From Lepidodermella squamata (lineage: Eukaryota > Gastrotricha), in NCBI GenBank assembly GCA_047495785.1, contig JBLDXI010000007.1:3224001-3288000 (forward strand): 64,000 nt of DNA, in the 5' to 3' direction. The stretch's first letter is position 1. Each line of letters starts with the position of its first letter. Shown here piece after piece: positions 1 through 9,775 of the stretch. The position numbers and the translations under genes were made by a program. The notes below the pieces were generated by a model. The model made no database searches, had not been told where the DNA came from, and saw only the letters and a list, made by a program, of their open reading frames with translations.

Positions 1-1234
1 AACTCTGACATACGTTTTAGCGATACGGCCATGTGACAATGCCGTAACCAGCTGTTGCGGGAATTCTTCGCTACACAAAGAAGAATTGGCGAGGTAAATT
101 GTAACATTTCTTGTTGACAGCTCTAATTTATGCTTGTCGGCATATGCTGCAATTTCGTCCAGGAAACAGTTGCAAAGCCGATTTGGACTTCCTGTTTTCA
201 GATAGTAGAATTATTTCATGTGCTCATCGAATTCATTACTCACCTGATAAACCTATATTCGCAATATGGATGCCAATTTTGCGAGATTTCTCCCAAAACT
301 TCATTCCCATTGTTGAATTCAATATGCAATCCAGAGCATCATCGAATTTCTCATTTGGGGTTGCGAAAACCACCTGAGCAGTAGCAGCCAAAGCTATATC
401 AGGTTCGATTTTCCCGAATTGTGCGAAATTATGCTTAAAGGCTTCATTCTGAATAACAGATTGCAAACTCAAAAAATCATCTGTTGCAACAAGCCAGTTG
501 ACAAATTTCCGATTATCTTCGCTTAAATTCTCCGACATTAGCATGGGGTTGTACCCCCGATCTGAGATTCTAGCTTGTTGGTGAAGCATCCACTTTGTAT
601 TACCATCATTCGGATTATTTTCAGCCAGTCGTTGCTCGTAATGGGAGTCAGTAATCCCGTAAAAGTGCTCGTTGACCAGAAAAACTTCACCAAGGTTCAT
701 TGGATCAGGCCAGTCGAGGCGAAATAGCCGCCCAGAACCGATTGCCAAGAACAGGGAGGTAGCTAGGCCTATAAGGCGTTTATTCAAGTCACCGCAACTT
801 GGCCGAGCTCGAACTGCACACTTTTTACCGTTTTTGTTTATTGATGGGAAAAACTGGTCATAGCAGGCTTTTTGAGGTAGCTGAGGAAGTTCGCACGTTG
901 CCGTTACCAACTGAAGGCCTACTCTGTCTTTTTCTAGTTTTTTCGATTGCTTGGTGAAGTAGGTGGACCAGATTGACTCAGCGAGAACTTTGGCCGATTG
1001 CTGCCGTGCCGAGAGTTTCCTCTCGTAAGAAATAATAATTTCTTCTGTAGGGAACTGCCAGCTTGTGGCTGCATCAATCGCACCAGGGCTTGATGTTACA
1101 TCTTTTTTGTGAAGTGATGGAATTATTGGTTTTGAAATTGAAGATTTCAGGAAGATTCGGATGGATAATATCAGAACAATGAGGGTTAGTATCACAGCTA
1201 AGACTTTGGTCACCCTTCTTTGCAGCGAAATCAT
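1..1234 (-). CDS. Type II membrane glycosyltransferase, fucosyltransferase-like (3' part beyond window)
   Basis: Two exons are visible: 244-1234 and 1-191, joined over a 52-nt GT-AG intron in phase 1; the frame stays open to the window edge, so the C-terminus is missing. I start at the Met at 1234 because it directly precedes a short basic stretch and a hydrophobic anchor (VLAVILTLIVLILSI), the usual layout of a Golgi type II enzyme; a Met 16 codons upstream is also possible. The luminal part has CGDLNKRLIGLATSLFLAIG followed by RLFRLDWPDP, resembling the glycine/arginine donor-site segment of GT37/GT11-like fucosyltransferases, and IGIHI near the intron, where such enzymes carry an IGIHIRxG-type motif. 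Family placement rests on these short motifs only. Another nucleotide-sugar transferase is possible. Confidence 0.6.
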
Positions 1235-1688
1235 GGCAGTACGAGGCAATAAACAACAATGCACTGACACTTGAGGTAGCAATGGTTGATTGATATTAGA
1301 AGTAGCTCAATAGATCGATATTATGCATGCTTAAATCATGAGGCCGATGCTAATGCACTGAGAAAATGCGAGTATTAAAAGAACATTAGGATTACGGTAC
1401 TTGGGCATAGCAGGAGAGAACCTTAAATAAATAGCGATTTACAACAGAAATTAGGTTAAGATGTTCAGATTTTCAACCGTCAACACAGAACTCAATTCAG
1501 GACCGTTATCGGAACAATTTGAGTAAACTGCCAGAGTTAGAATAGATTATTGCTTCTTTATTTCAAACAAATTCCTTCACCATTCATATTTTTCTTAGTA
1601 TTTGATGCTGTAGAATTACGGCTGCAGGACAACAGAATCTGTACCGGAAAAACAATGCAAACCAAGAGGCAACATAGATAGAAATTTC
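1235..1688. other. Intergenic region
   Basis: About 450 bases between two minus-strand genes. It presumably contains the promoter of the glycosyltransferase and the 3' UTR of the charged secreted protein. I see no open frame with coding character, RNA gene or repeat. Confidence 0.5.
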
Positions 1689-3048
1689 CTAACCTTTACC
1701 TTTGGAGGAACTTGCTGTTGTAGACTCTTTCGTCACAGTCGTCGTAGTTTCCGGTTTTGTTTCATCCTTCGCCTCAGGTGTGGTAGCATCCGACGCAGTT
1801 GTCTCAGCATTCAGTTCCATCGCTCTCCACTTGGTCTTTGGAGTCGCTGACTTGTTCTTCCTGCTCCTCCTCTTCTTCTTCTTCTTTGTCTCACTTCCAA
1901 CATCGCCGGAATCAGTTGTTGCCTCGTTCTCAGCAGTGGTCACATCGCCTTTATTCGTAGCTTCAGTAGTCGATTCCTTCTTACCACCGACTTCGTTCAG
2001 TGTTCGAGATTTCAACCACTTGGAAGATCGACTCGAGGCAGATCCGTACTTTCTACGGCAGTAGGACTTCCATTGCTTCCAGCCGTCGCCATTCATCGAT
2101 TTGTACCTATCGCACATCCCCTTAGTAGATGGCTTCATGGTACCTGAGTCGTTATCGTTAGCCTGAACGTCTTCGTCACTATCTTCAGTCTTCTTGGTTT
2201 CCTTCTTTTCGGAAGATTTCGCGGACTTGTCGTCATCACTCAAACCCCGACCGCGACGTGCAGGACGGCCGAATTTCTTCTTACAATATGACCTCCATTT
2301 ATTGTAGTTCTTACCTCCCTGAGCCTTGTATTTGTCGCAGAGCGGCTTTGAAGGGAGCTGTTTGAGGTCCTCGGAACTTTCTTCACCTGATTCTGGCTCC
2401 TTTTTCTTACCGAGGGTTCGCTCATCCCACTGCTCATCTTCCTCCTCTTCCGATTCACGGAGTGGTCTGCGCTTTTTCTTACGATCAAATCCATCCTCAG
2501 CAGAATCGGCGAGCCGGCGAACTGGGTAGTTCCAGTGCCAGCGACGGTCAGGCAGGGCGCGGCCGCCCCTCTTAGGCCGGAATCTCTTAGGCCTGAATCC
2601 CCGCCGTCCATCAGGGCCATCTTCATCTTCCTCGAGGCTCTCTTCAGCTTCGATATACCGACCCCGGGCTGGCACTTCCTCCCCGGAAGACAGACGCCGT
2701 CTTCGTCGCAACATTTCATCGCTGTCGCCTGAAAAATCTTGAAGCCTTTTACCCCTCGGGCGCCTTGATCGGCGATTTGCAAAACGTCTTGGCCTGTCAA
2801 TAGAGCGTATTCCTGGCAGCGCGCGGCCATTGGTTGGCAATATTTCAGATGGACTTTTTGTTGTTGAGTCTTCCGAGCTGTCGTCTTGAATCACGCGGCG
2901 TTTGATAGCCTTACTGCTCTTCGAGGCTCTCGCATGGCTAAGCTCTGTTGAAGGAAAGGCAAAGATTTCGCGGTGACATCTTGGACTAATGAAACAAACC
3001 TGCGATAATACAAACTGTTACTAAGAGAAAAGCTAACTTGTATATCAT
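1689..3048 (-). CDS. Secreted, highly charged protein with two C-W-W-Y-C motif repeats
   Basis: Exon 1 (3000-3048) encodes only a signal peptide, MIYKLAFLLVTVCIIA. A 55-nt GT-AG intron leads in phase 1 to exon 2 (1689-2944). The mature chain of about 415 residues is dominated by Lys/Arg, Glu/Asp and Ser runs, with several dibasic and polybasic stretches. It contains two copies of one motif, CDKYKAQGGKNYNKWRSYC and CDRYKSMNGDGWKQWKSYC, each followed by a basic K/R-K-F/Y-G tail: two Cys with two Trp and Tyr between. A third region, RRWHWNYP, is also aromatic and basic. The composition suggests an extracellular matrix, coat or mucus component. I recognise no family. Minus-strand order with the small secreted genes downstream hints at a cluster of matrix proteins. 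Confidence 0.75.
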
Positions 3049-3582
3049 TTTTCTAATGGACTAAATATGATACTGTTGCAAATGAGTGGATTCGGCGAGC
3101 TGATTATTCCAGCACAACGTGCCTATAGAGGGATTATCGGCTGAGACAGGTTGCTGCCGAGAATATGAAACGAATGGCTTATTAGATCTGAAGCCAGTTT
3201 CACGAAAGTTGGTTCGGGGAAAGTTGGTTCTTGGATGAATGTGATGATGCATACATCGGAAATCGCAACAGAAACTGAGAAATTCAAATCGGAAGAAAAA
3301 GGAAATGCTTGCTGCTGATTGATAAATAGACAATAGACCGTACTATTTTTCCAGACCCGAAAGGAGATGATCGCTCCTATACGGTAGGACATCATCATAA
3401 CGAAATCCGACCATAATCCACATTTTACGAGATGGAAACTTGAAAACTTCAATGCGTGGCCGGACGGGCTTAATTGACAGCAGTCTGTATTGGGTTATTA
3501 ACCTAGATTCATCTTTCATCATTGGATTTACCATAGATTATCATAAAAAAACACAATACTCGCTGTAGCCTGATTGATGATT
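3049..3582. other. Intergenic region
   Basis: The stretch between two secreted-protein genes has no convincing coding frame. A short direct repeat (AAAGTTGGTTC, twice near 3203-3231) is the only local structure noticed. Confidence 0.4.
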
Positions 3583-4157
3583 TTATTTTCTAGCTTGAAT
3601 CACATAAGTTTTGTGGTGGACAACAGTATACGGCGCCTTTGTCTTCTTGCGCTTCGGACTCGCATGCCTATGGATACCTGGGTCCTTAGTGGTAGCCTCA
3701 GTAGTTTCAAATGAATCATCTGTTTTCAAAGGTACATCAGTAGTGCTGTAACTTGGGTTGACCCATGCCCAATCTCTAGGCCGGTACTCCTTTTGAGCTC
3801 CAAAACTGCGGAATCCACCGCGATGCATTCCACTTTCGTAATTTCCATAGCGACTATAGGGGACAACGTGTCTACGGCGATCAGGATGCATACGAGAGGC
3901 AAGTTGTGGAGACCTGCGTATCGGGAAATACTGCCCCTGGAAGCCGGAGTTTTCCGCCTTGAAATCCGGTCGGTCCCTGGAAAAACCAGCTAGCTCTCCG
4001 CGATTCTCATATTGCCGCTGAATGAACTGAGATTCGCCGAAACCTTTAGAAAAGATAGATGGAGAATTAAATTTACAAGAATGTAACGAAATGTAGTCTC
4101 ACCTATCAAGGCAGTGGTTATTGCTAAAAGCAGAAAAATCCCCATGCTTAACTGCAT
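3583..4157 (-). CDS. Small secreted protein with RDWAWVNP motif (member A)
   Basis: Exon 1 (4103-4157) gives the signal peptide MQLSMGIFLLLAITTALIG. A 59-nt GT-AG intron leads in phase 1 to exon 2 (3583-4043). The product is about 171 residues. After a Gln/Arg/Gly-rich segment it has RPRDWAWVNPSYSTTD, then a Thr-rich stretch and a basic C-terminal end (SPKRKKTKAPY). The RDW-x-WVNP block plus Thr tract is shared with the next two minus-strand genes, so this is a divergent member of the same local family, but it lacks their four-Cys C-terminal module. No known domain recognised. Secretion is well supported; function is not known. Confidence 0.75.
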
Positions 4158-4588
4158 ATCAATTGCCAAGCATGAAAAGATGAATTTTCTTTTTGATTTA
4201 ATTAATCAAAAACGATGAACGCATGAAAATGGGTGGCAGGGCTCAGACAGAGTGATCAGCGGAATACTGATAAGGGGAGGCAAATTCTTGCACCTCGAGA
4301 AGCTCGTTAGGCGAAGGTGCAAAGTTTCCGAATTCGGTGAATAGAGATTTCACGAATGGAGTGAATCGAAATATCCTGTTCGAAAATGCAATACCCTTGG
4401 CAGCAACCCATTTCCTTAAATTATTTTGAATCGAGTTGACGAAGAATTTTAAACACTAAAACAGATTCAAAAATGCAATTTCCAGTTTTATTCATGTTTT
4501 GAACCTAATAGCCGATTTCGAATACTTGCGATCGGGTTTTAAATGCACAGTTTACAGTGTTTTTCTTCGATATTCATTTTACGAAAAA
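4158..4588. other. Intergenic region with start of a duplicated unit
   Basis: No coding frame with protein character is seen. From about 4485 the sequence starts to align with the region from about 6585 onward, marking the left edge of a tandem duplication. Confidence 0.4.
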
Positions 4589-5123
4589 CTATTTTCCTGC
4601 CAAAAGATGATACTTATGCACCATTATTTGGGTGGCAGTGAAAGTAACAGTCCGCGGTCTTGCGGTCGTCAAATAAACGCATGGGAGATTCTCCCTGGAG
4701 CAGATATGTCTGCAGTGCTTCTTCTGAAGAGGGTTAAGTCGACGGATGCCTGGCGGGTACGACCCCGTGAAATAATAGTAACAGCGCCGAGGTATGTTGT
4801 TGTAGACAGCCTGGTAAGGATTCAGTGTCGTTGTTTCCATTATCGGCCGAGCACGGGGCGCGGTTACGATTTCCTCATACCTCGTCGTCGTAGTTGTCGG
4901 AGTTGTGCTAGTAGGCCCCGGGTTGACCCAGGCCCAATCACGATGCTTGGCCTTCGCATTCTTGCTGTGACTCGGAACATTTTTCCCATTGTTTGCAGAT
5001 GGGCCAGTACCTTTTAAAAAGGTGTGTTAACAAACTGATAAATAAGTTGATGTAAAGAAAAAACAACTAACCGAGGGCAGCGATAGTAGGTAAAAGTACC
5101 AGTATCACCCACAAATGAACCAT
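4589..5123 (-). CDS. Small secreted protein with RDWxWVNP motif and four-Cys module (member B)
   Basis: Exon 1 (5072-5123) encodes MVHLWVILVLLPTIAALG, a signal peptide. A 61-nt GT-AG intron leads in phase 1 to exon 2 (4589-5010), giving 157 residues. The mature chain carries KHRDWAWVNPGPTSTTP, a Thr tract, RYEEIVT-P-RA-PI, then the conserved stretch NPYQAVYNNIP and a C-terminal module with four Cys (RCYYYF..., HCRHIC..., LPC) ending in KYHLLAGK. Four Cys would allow two disulphides. It is the tandem-duplicate partner of the gene at 6713-7302. No database family recognised; an extracellular structural or defence peptide is possible, but that is inference. Confidence 0.8.
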
Positions 5124-5216
5124 ATTCAGCTTGAAGTTCAGCTTGAAATTCCTAGGAAAAACGTTTTCGGGATAAAACAGTTCGCGAGAAAGGCTTGGTT
5201 CCTCTAAAACATAAAC

Positions 5217-5288
5217 ACCGTGAATTCCCATATACAAGCGCAGGCGCCACCTCTGTTCTTTTTAGAGCCACCTGGGTTTGTATGTATA

Positions 5289-5338
<50 letters not shown>

Positions 5339-5349
5339 GAATTCACGGT
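5217..5349. mobile_element. Inverted-repeat element (MITE-like) containing a TA microsatellite
   Basis: A perfect 18-bp inverted repeat, ACCGTGAATTCCCATATA, occurs at 5217-5234 and as its reverse complement at 5332-5349. Between them lie about 97 bases, including a long (TA)n run at about 5290-5336. The paralogous position in copy 2 of the duplication (around 7375-7400) lacks the whole block, so it is an insertion made after the duplication, or lost from the other copy. No clear target-site duplication was found. Size and structure fit a short non-autonomous DNA element, but no transposase is present. Confidence 0.55.
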
Positions 5350-6344
5350 ATTCGAAAGGAATCGAGTCAGGCTTACAGTAAAGTCTTTCGGAGGAGAAAG
5401 CTAAATTATGCTAGATAATCTACAGTCGTGGGAAAATGAATTTATAATTCAATCGAAAACATAATGTATTCTAGCAGAGAATGCTGCATTCAATGCTGCA
5501 TTCTGAATGCTGAAATGTCTCTCATCGTCAAGGCGAAAATCTGATCCCATCGAGACCTGGCAGAGCAATTTGTTGAAATGAAGAGGGCAATAGGTTTCAG
5601 TTTTCGAAGTGCGTACTACGATTTTAGCGATTTCTTTAAATTTAAGACGCATTTTGATACCGAAACACCGAAAACTGCCGGCTGAGCTGAGTATATAAGT
5701 CACCTGTGAGCGTATGGCGAGCTTAAACGCTATTTCCTTGCATTTTTACCTTAAAGAGCCTACAAACGATGCAATATTCTCGCAATATTCTTGTAGCAGA
5801 ATAAAATTCTTAATAGGGTTCCTTCTTTCCGTCGGAAATCTCTAGATTACACAAAGTTCACTTTATTAAAAATTCTGAAAGTTACACGCACCAAACTCAT
5901 TTCAGGTTCATTCTCAACCGCGATAAGGCCTAAAACGTCGAGTGTAACTGCGATACTGGGTAGTGGGTGGATTCAATTTTAGCGATAATTTGTCTCTCCA
6001 TGCTTAACGATTTCTGAACCCATCGGTGTCAAATTTCCCACCCCAGGTAATTCGACCGTACTGCGAATACGATACCCAAATAATCATGAGACCTTCAGAA
6101 GTGAGGATTTTATGAGTCAAGTATGCCTACTTTGAGCTCGAATTTCTCGAGTTATACTCCAAAGCCCTTCGAGAGACCTATGACACCTGACCAGGCTCAT
6201 ACCGAACTATTATTTTTGTAAAAAGCAGCCAAAACCCTGACCCTTTATCGAGATATGAGAGATTAAAGTTTTTCAATCTAGGTAACTTTCTAGGTCAGAC
6301 TTTCCTCCTAATCTGATCTCTATGATTTAGACGGCAGGCCGCCG

Positions 6345-6545
6345 GAACAGCAGATACCGAAAACAGCGAAACCGACATAACAGCGAAAATCGACTTTGCG
6401 CAAAACAGCAACCGACGTAATAGCTAATACCATTTGGGACAAAACAGCTGCGATTTATTAAGAGATTAAGATTTATTATTAAGAGTTAGCGACATAACAG
6501 CGAAAAAGCAAAACAGCAAAGCAACAAAACAACAAAACAGCGAAT
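6345..6545. repeat. Degenerate AACAGCGAA minisatellite
   Basis: The motif AACAGCGAAA and variants (GCAAAACAGC, ACATAACAGCGAAAA, GCAACAAAACAAC) recur at irregular spacing over about 200 bases. It lies just left of duplication copy 2 and may have helped the duplication arise. Confidence 0.5.
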
Positions 6546-6712
6546 TATACATTAAATTAATAAGCCAACAATTCCCAGGGATGTTCCGGTTTTCGTCTTT
6601 TTTTATTAATGATTTAAACCGTCTGATTACGAATTTTTGCAATGGGTTGTTAAATGCACTGTTTACAGTTTACAGTATTTTCTCTCGACATGAATTTTAC
6701 GGCAAAGAGTTA

Positions 6713-7302
6713 TTACTTTCGTGCCAAAAGATGATATTTATGCACCATTATTTGGGTGACAGTGAACGTGACAGTCCGCGGGATTACGGTCGTCAAATTA
6801 AAGCATGAAAGATTCTTCTTATAGCAAATTAGTCTGCAGCTCTTCCTTTGATTGGGCGAAAGTCGAGCGAAGCCAGGCGGGTACGACCCCGTGAAATGAT
6901 AGTAACAGCGCTGAGGTATATTGTTGTACACAGCCTGGTAAGGATTCTGTGTCGTTTTCTGTAAGATTTTCCGCAAATCACGGGGTGGGAGAATAATTTC
7001 CCAGTAAGGCGTCGTTGTTTTCCTAATCGGCTGAGCACGGGGCTCAGTTACGATTTCCTCATACCTCGATGTCGTAGTTGTCGGAGTTGTGCTAGTAGGC
7101 CCCGGGTTGACCCAGGTCCAATCACGATGCTTGGCCTTAGCATTCTTGTTGTGACTCGGAACATTTTCCCCATTGTTTGCAGATGGGCCATTATCTTTTG
7201 AGAAGGTGTATTAGCAAACTAACAAATGAGTTCGTGTTAGAAGAACTAACCGAGGGCAGCGATGGTTGGTAAAAGTACCAGGATCACCCACAAATGAACC
7301 AT
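6713..7302 (-). CDS. Small secreted protein with RDWxWVNP motif and four-Cys module (member C)
   Basis: Exon 1 (7251-7302) has a signal-peptide coding sequence nearly identical to member B. A 56-nt GT-AG intron leads in phase 1 to exon 2 (6713-7194). The product is 177 residues. It shares KHRDWTWVNPGPTSTTP, RYEEIVTEPRAQPI, NPYQAVYNNIPQRC and the four-Cys C-terminal module with member B, but has an extra segment of about 20 residues (containing YWEIILPPRDL) between the Thr tract and the Cys module. Conservation of all four Cys and of the RDWxWVNP block through the duplication suggests these are the functional parts. Function unknown. Confidence 0.8.
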
Positions 7303-7994
7303 AATCAGATGGACCAGCTTAAAATTACTAAAAAATATTCCAAGATAAAACAGTTCGCGAGAAAGGCGCCTCTAAACTTTAAAACATTAATCAGGCTCAT
7401 AGGAAAAACTTTCGCGAGTGAAGGGATAATTATGCTACATTCTCTGCCGTCGTGGGATAATGAATTTAGAATTCAATTAGAAACATAACTTATTCTTGCG
7501 GAGAAATTCTGCATTCCGAATGCTGAAATGTCTCTCGTCGTAAAGGTGAAAATCTTTTTCCATCGAGACCTGGCAGAGCAGTTTGTTGAAATGAACAGGG
7601 CAATAGGTTTCAGCTTTCGAAGTATAACTTCTGAGCTCGTTCAGTTACTCAGCATGGAGTCAAAATTAGTAATCGAGTATCAGTTTGCGACAAATTGCGA
7701 GTTTAGGTAGCTTTCAAAAGTGAATGACGCATTTTGGGACCGAAACACCGAAAACTGACAGCTGGAGCTGGGTACCGATATGAGTCAGCTTAAACAATAT
7801 TTTTGTAATTTGTTTACATGTAAGAGCCTAAAAACGATGCACTGCTTTCGCAGATTTCCGCGCAGCCTTATTTTCGGCAACATTAAAATCTTACTTGGAT
7901 TCATTCTTTCCGCCGAAAATCTCTAAATGACCCAGAGTTCATTTTATTGAAAATTCTGTAAGTTACACGCATCAAACTCATTTCAAGTTCAGCC
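7303..7994. other. Intergenic region, part of duplication copy 2
   Basis: It holds the upstream region of member C and the 3' UTR of the following minus-strand gene; AATAAA on the minus strand lies near 7940. No further gene is supported. Confidence 0.5.
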
Positions 7995-8283
7995 TCAATC
8001 GCGATAAGGCCTAGAACTTCGATGGTAACTTCCATAACTGCGACTGTGGGTCTTGCGATATCGCCGCCGCCGCGTTGCGCGTTTTTGGCTGTTATCGGAA
8101 CGGTCTTGGACTTCGTCGTCCTTTCTCGATGATCTTGCTTTTTCGAAAGCGACTTGTTTGACCTGCGTGACGAGCATGACTCTATTTAAAGGCTAATAGG
8201 AAAGATACAGGGCATTTTAGAAATGACGAACCAATAGCAACTAAAACAACCACAAGAATGAGGCAACATTGTAAACAATTCAT
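7995..8283 (-). CDS. Small basic secreted peptide
   Basis: Exon 1 (8232-8283) encodes MNCLQCCLILVVVLVAI. A short intron ends at the second of two adjacent AG acceptors (TAGAG|TC), giving exon 2 (7995-8179) in the frame with a good C-terminal end. The product is about 78 residues: a long hydrophobic signal peptide followed by a basic, Ser/Arg/Tyr-rich tail (ATRRRRYRKTHSRSYGSYHR) ending in RPYRD. The stop codon and 3' UTR are conserved in the truncated copy at 5860-5960, which supports this frame. Using the first AG instead would give a different frame without this conservation. No Cys in the mature part. Function unknown; cationic secreted peptides may bind matrix or act in defence. Confidence 0.65.
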
Positions 8284-8470
8284 TTCTCCTATCTATGTAT
8301 CCTACGTTTTCTCCCGTGTTTTAGCAAAGTTGATTTACTCCGACATCAAAAGATTAGACTCAGACGAATTCCTAATGAGAATGCTCAATGAATTTCACAG
8401 ACAGAACGTAAAAAAAATCAATTTATTCAAATAAAAAAATGAGCATCTGTGGTAGAATCGTATAGCAAAA

Positions 8471-9475
8471 TCATTCCGACCAAGGTTGTAATTCCCCTCG
8501 AATCTCGTCGTGATTTTTGCTCAACGCCAAAATTTTTGGCTTGAAAGGCAGGTCACTCGATCCTTCAGGGAAGCAATACTCCGGCTTCAAAATTCTAGAA
8601 GGAGGATGGTCGACAAAGTAGCGATTCAGCTGCGACTCGTCGTGCCACACTGCTATAAATTCATTCTTCATATCTGCCCTAGCACATTGAATGGTCTTCC
8701 GGCATAGGTCGTAGAAATTGTCCCGCTTTCCGCCAAACAATGCGCCGTAGTAGTAGTGAAGGGCCTTTTTGTCCTGGGGATCAATTGCTGCACAGGACTT
8801 TGGGTCGCGTTCGTAGGGAAATTCGGCTTGGTTGTTGTTATTCCAATAACTCGGGTGTAGAGCTCCGACTAGATTACCAATTAATTCATGCCCTACGTGG
8901 TCGACCATAAGCAAATCAGCATCCATGGAGTAAATGTAATCGAATCCCTGAAAGTTGACCAATACTCAAGCGTGAAGAATGAGGCTAGATGAAAAGTCTA
9001 GTAATACCTCGTCATCGAAGAGTTGACTCCTGTTAAGGTAGACCTCACACCTCATCAGCGAGTCCCACGGCCATCCCATTCGTTTCTGCTTCACCCCAAT
9101 CACGTCGTCTCCATGTGCAACCAGCTGCATTCTATCCGTGAAAATGACATAAGTGACATCGTAGGTCGCATTTGTTGCCAAAACTCCAGGGCTCGATTCG
9201 TTTAGATGCAAGTACTTCCTTGCGGCTTCGATCAGTCGCGGCGTGAATTTGGCGTATTTGCCAGTCGCAGCAATGAGAATGCCTACGCGAAACCGGGCTT
9301 TATCTGATGGAAGCAATGAACTATGAAATACACACTGGGAAAATGAAAAATTATTACGTTCAATTAGCATCAGCCACAGCAGGGCGGCGATTGTTACGAT
9401 TCCGAGGCAAAACGCTGCCCAAGCAGTCGGATTTTTTTTGAACCGGTAAATTTTCATATCGAACAAGCTAACCAT
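8471..9475 (-). CDS. GT6-family glycosyltransferase (ABO / alpha-1,3-Gal/GalNAc transferase type)
   Basis: Exon 1 (9008-9475) and exon 2 (8471-8947) join over a 60-nt GT-AG intron in phase 0 to give 314 residues. A single N-terminal anchor (AAFCLGIVTIAALLWLMLI) indicates a type II Golgi protein. The second exon matches the GT6 core in order: the metal-binding DxD as SMDAD, VDHVG, ALHPSYW, PYERDPKSCA, a YYYGALFGG block, VWHDESQLNRYF with the catalytic-region Glu, PEYCFPE and KNHDEIR. Such enzymes move Gal or GalNAc in alpha-1,3 linkage onto glycoprotein or glycolipid acceptors; which sugar is used cannot be read here. The key blocks are intact, so activity is likely. The intron and topology make this an ordinary animal gene rather than a recent bacterial acquisition. 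Confidence 0.88.
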
Positions 9476-9775
9476 AGCTTAAATCTCAAGGCTGCTTGTT
9501 TACAATAAAAAAAATGTTCTCATTGTATTACAGCGAGCATTGTGGAGATGTGTAGCGTAGAATTTACGCGTTCACAAGTGCTTTGACAATATACACAGCT
9601 TCACCAATGCGTGGTTACTTTCACACATTTTGTATTAGTTTTAATCCTGGTCGGTCAAATACAATCAATTTAGCTCGACTTCCGCTTTGTATATTTATAC
9701 TTAAAAGTCTCTAAATTAATTATCCCTGAAATTATTGCTTATATTATGTCTTTTTTATTTATCGTCGAAAAATTA
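9476..9775. other. Intergenic region
   Basis: About 300 AT-rich bases between the GT6 start and the 3' end of the protease homologue; probable promoter and 3' UTR, nothing else seen. Confidence 0.4.

Larger units (their letters stand above)
4485..5960. repeat. Tandem duplication, copy 1
   Basis: This stretch matches 6585-8055 in order and orientation: the 3' flank and both exons of a small secreted-protein gene, its upstream region, and the 3' end of a second gene (around 5860-5960, matching 7930-8055). The period is about 2.1 kb. Copy 1 stops inside the second gene, keeping only its last codons and 3' UTR, so that gene is intact only in copy 2. Copy 1 also carries an extra inverted-repeat insertion at 5217-5349 that copy 2 lacks. 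Confidence 0.8.
5124..6712. other. Intergenic region with duplication debris, an inverted-repeat insertion and a minisatellite
   Basis: This 1.6-kb stretch holds the upstream part of duplication copy 1, the inverted-repeat element at 5217-5349, the truncated 3' end of a gene related to the one at 7995-8283 (about 5860-5960), and a degenerate AACAGCGAA-type array near 6345-6545. No intact gene is visible. Confidence 0.5.
6585..8055. repeat. Tandem duplication, copy 2
   Basis: This is the partner of 4485-5960. It contains the intact gene at 6713-7302 and the 3' half of the gene at 7995-8283. It lacks the inverted-repeat insertion present in copy 1. The two copies have diverged visibly in both coding and intergenic parts, so the duplication is not recent. 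Confidence 0.8.

Noticed and set aside
3123-3452. Minus-strand frame of 109 residues
   Set aside because: It lacks signal peptide, domain or splice context and lies between two clear genes; composition looks random.
5195-5404. Open frames through the TA microsatellite on both strands (YIYIYIY runs)
   Set aside because: These are a by-product of the (TA)n repeat inside the inverted-repeat insertion; no signal peptide, splice context or conservation in the duplicated copy.
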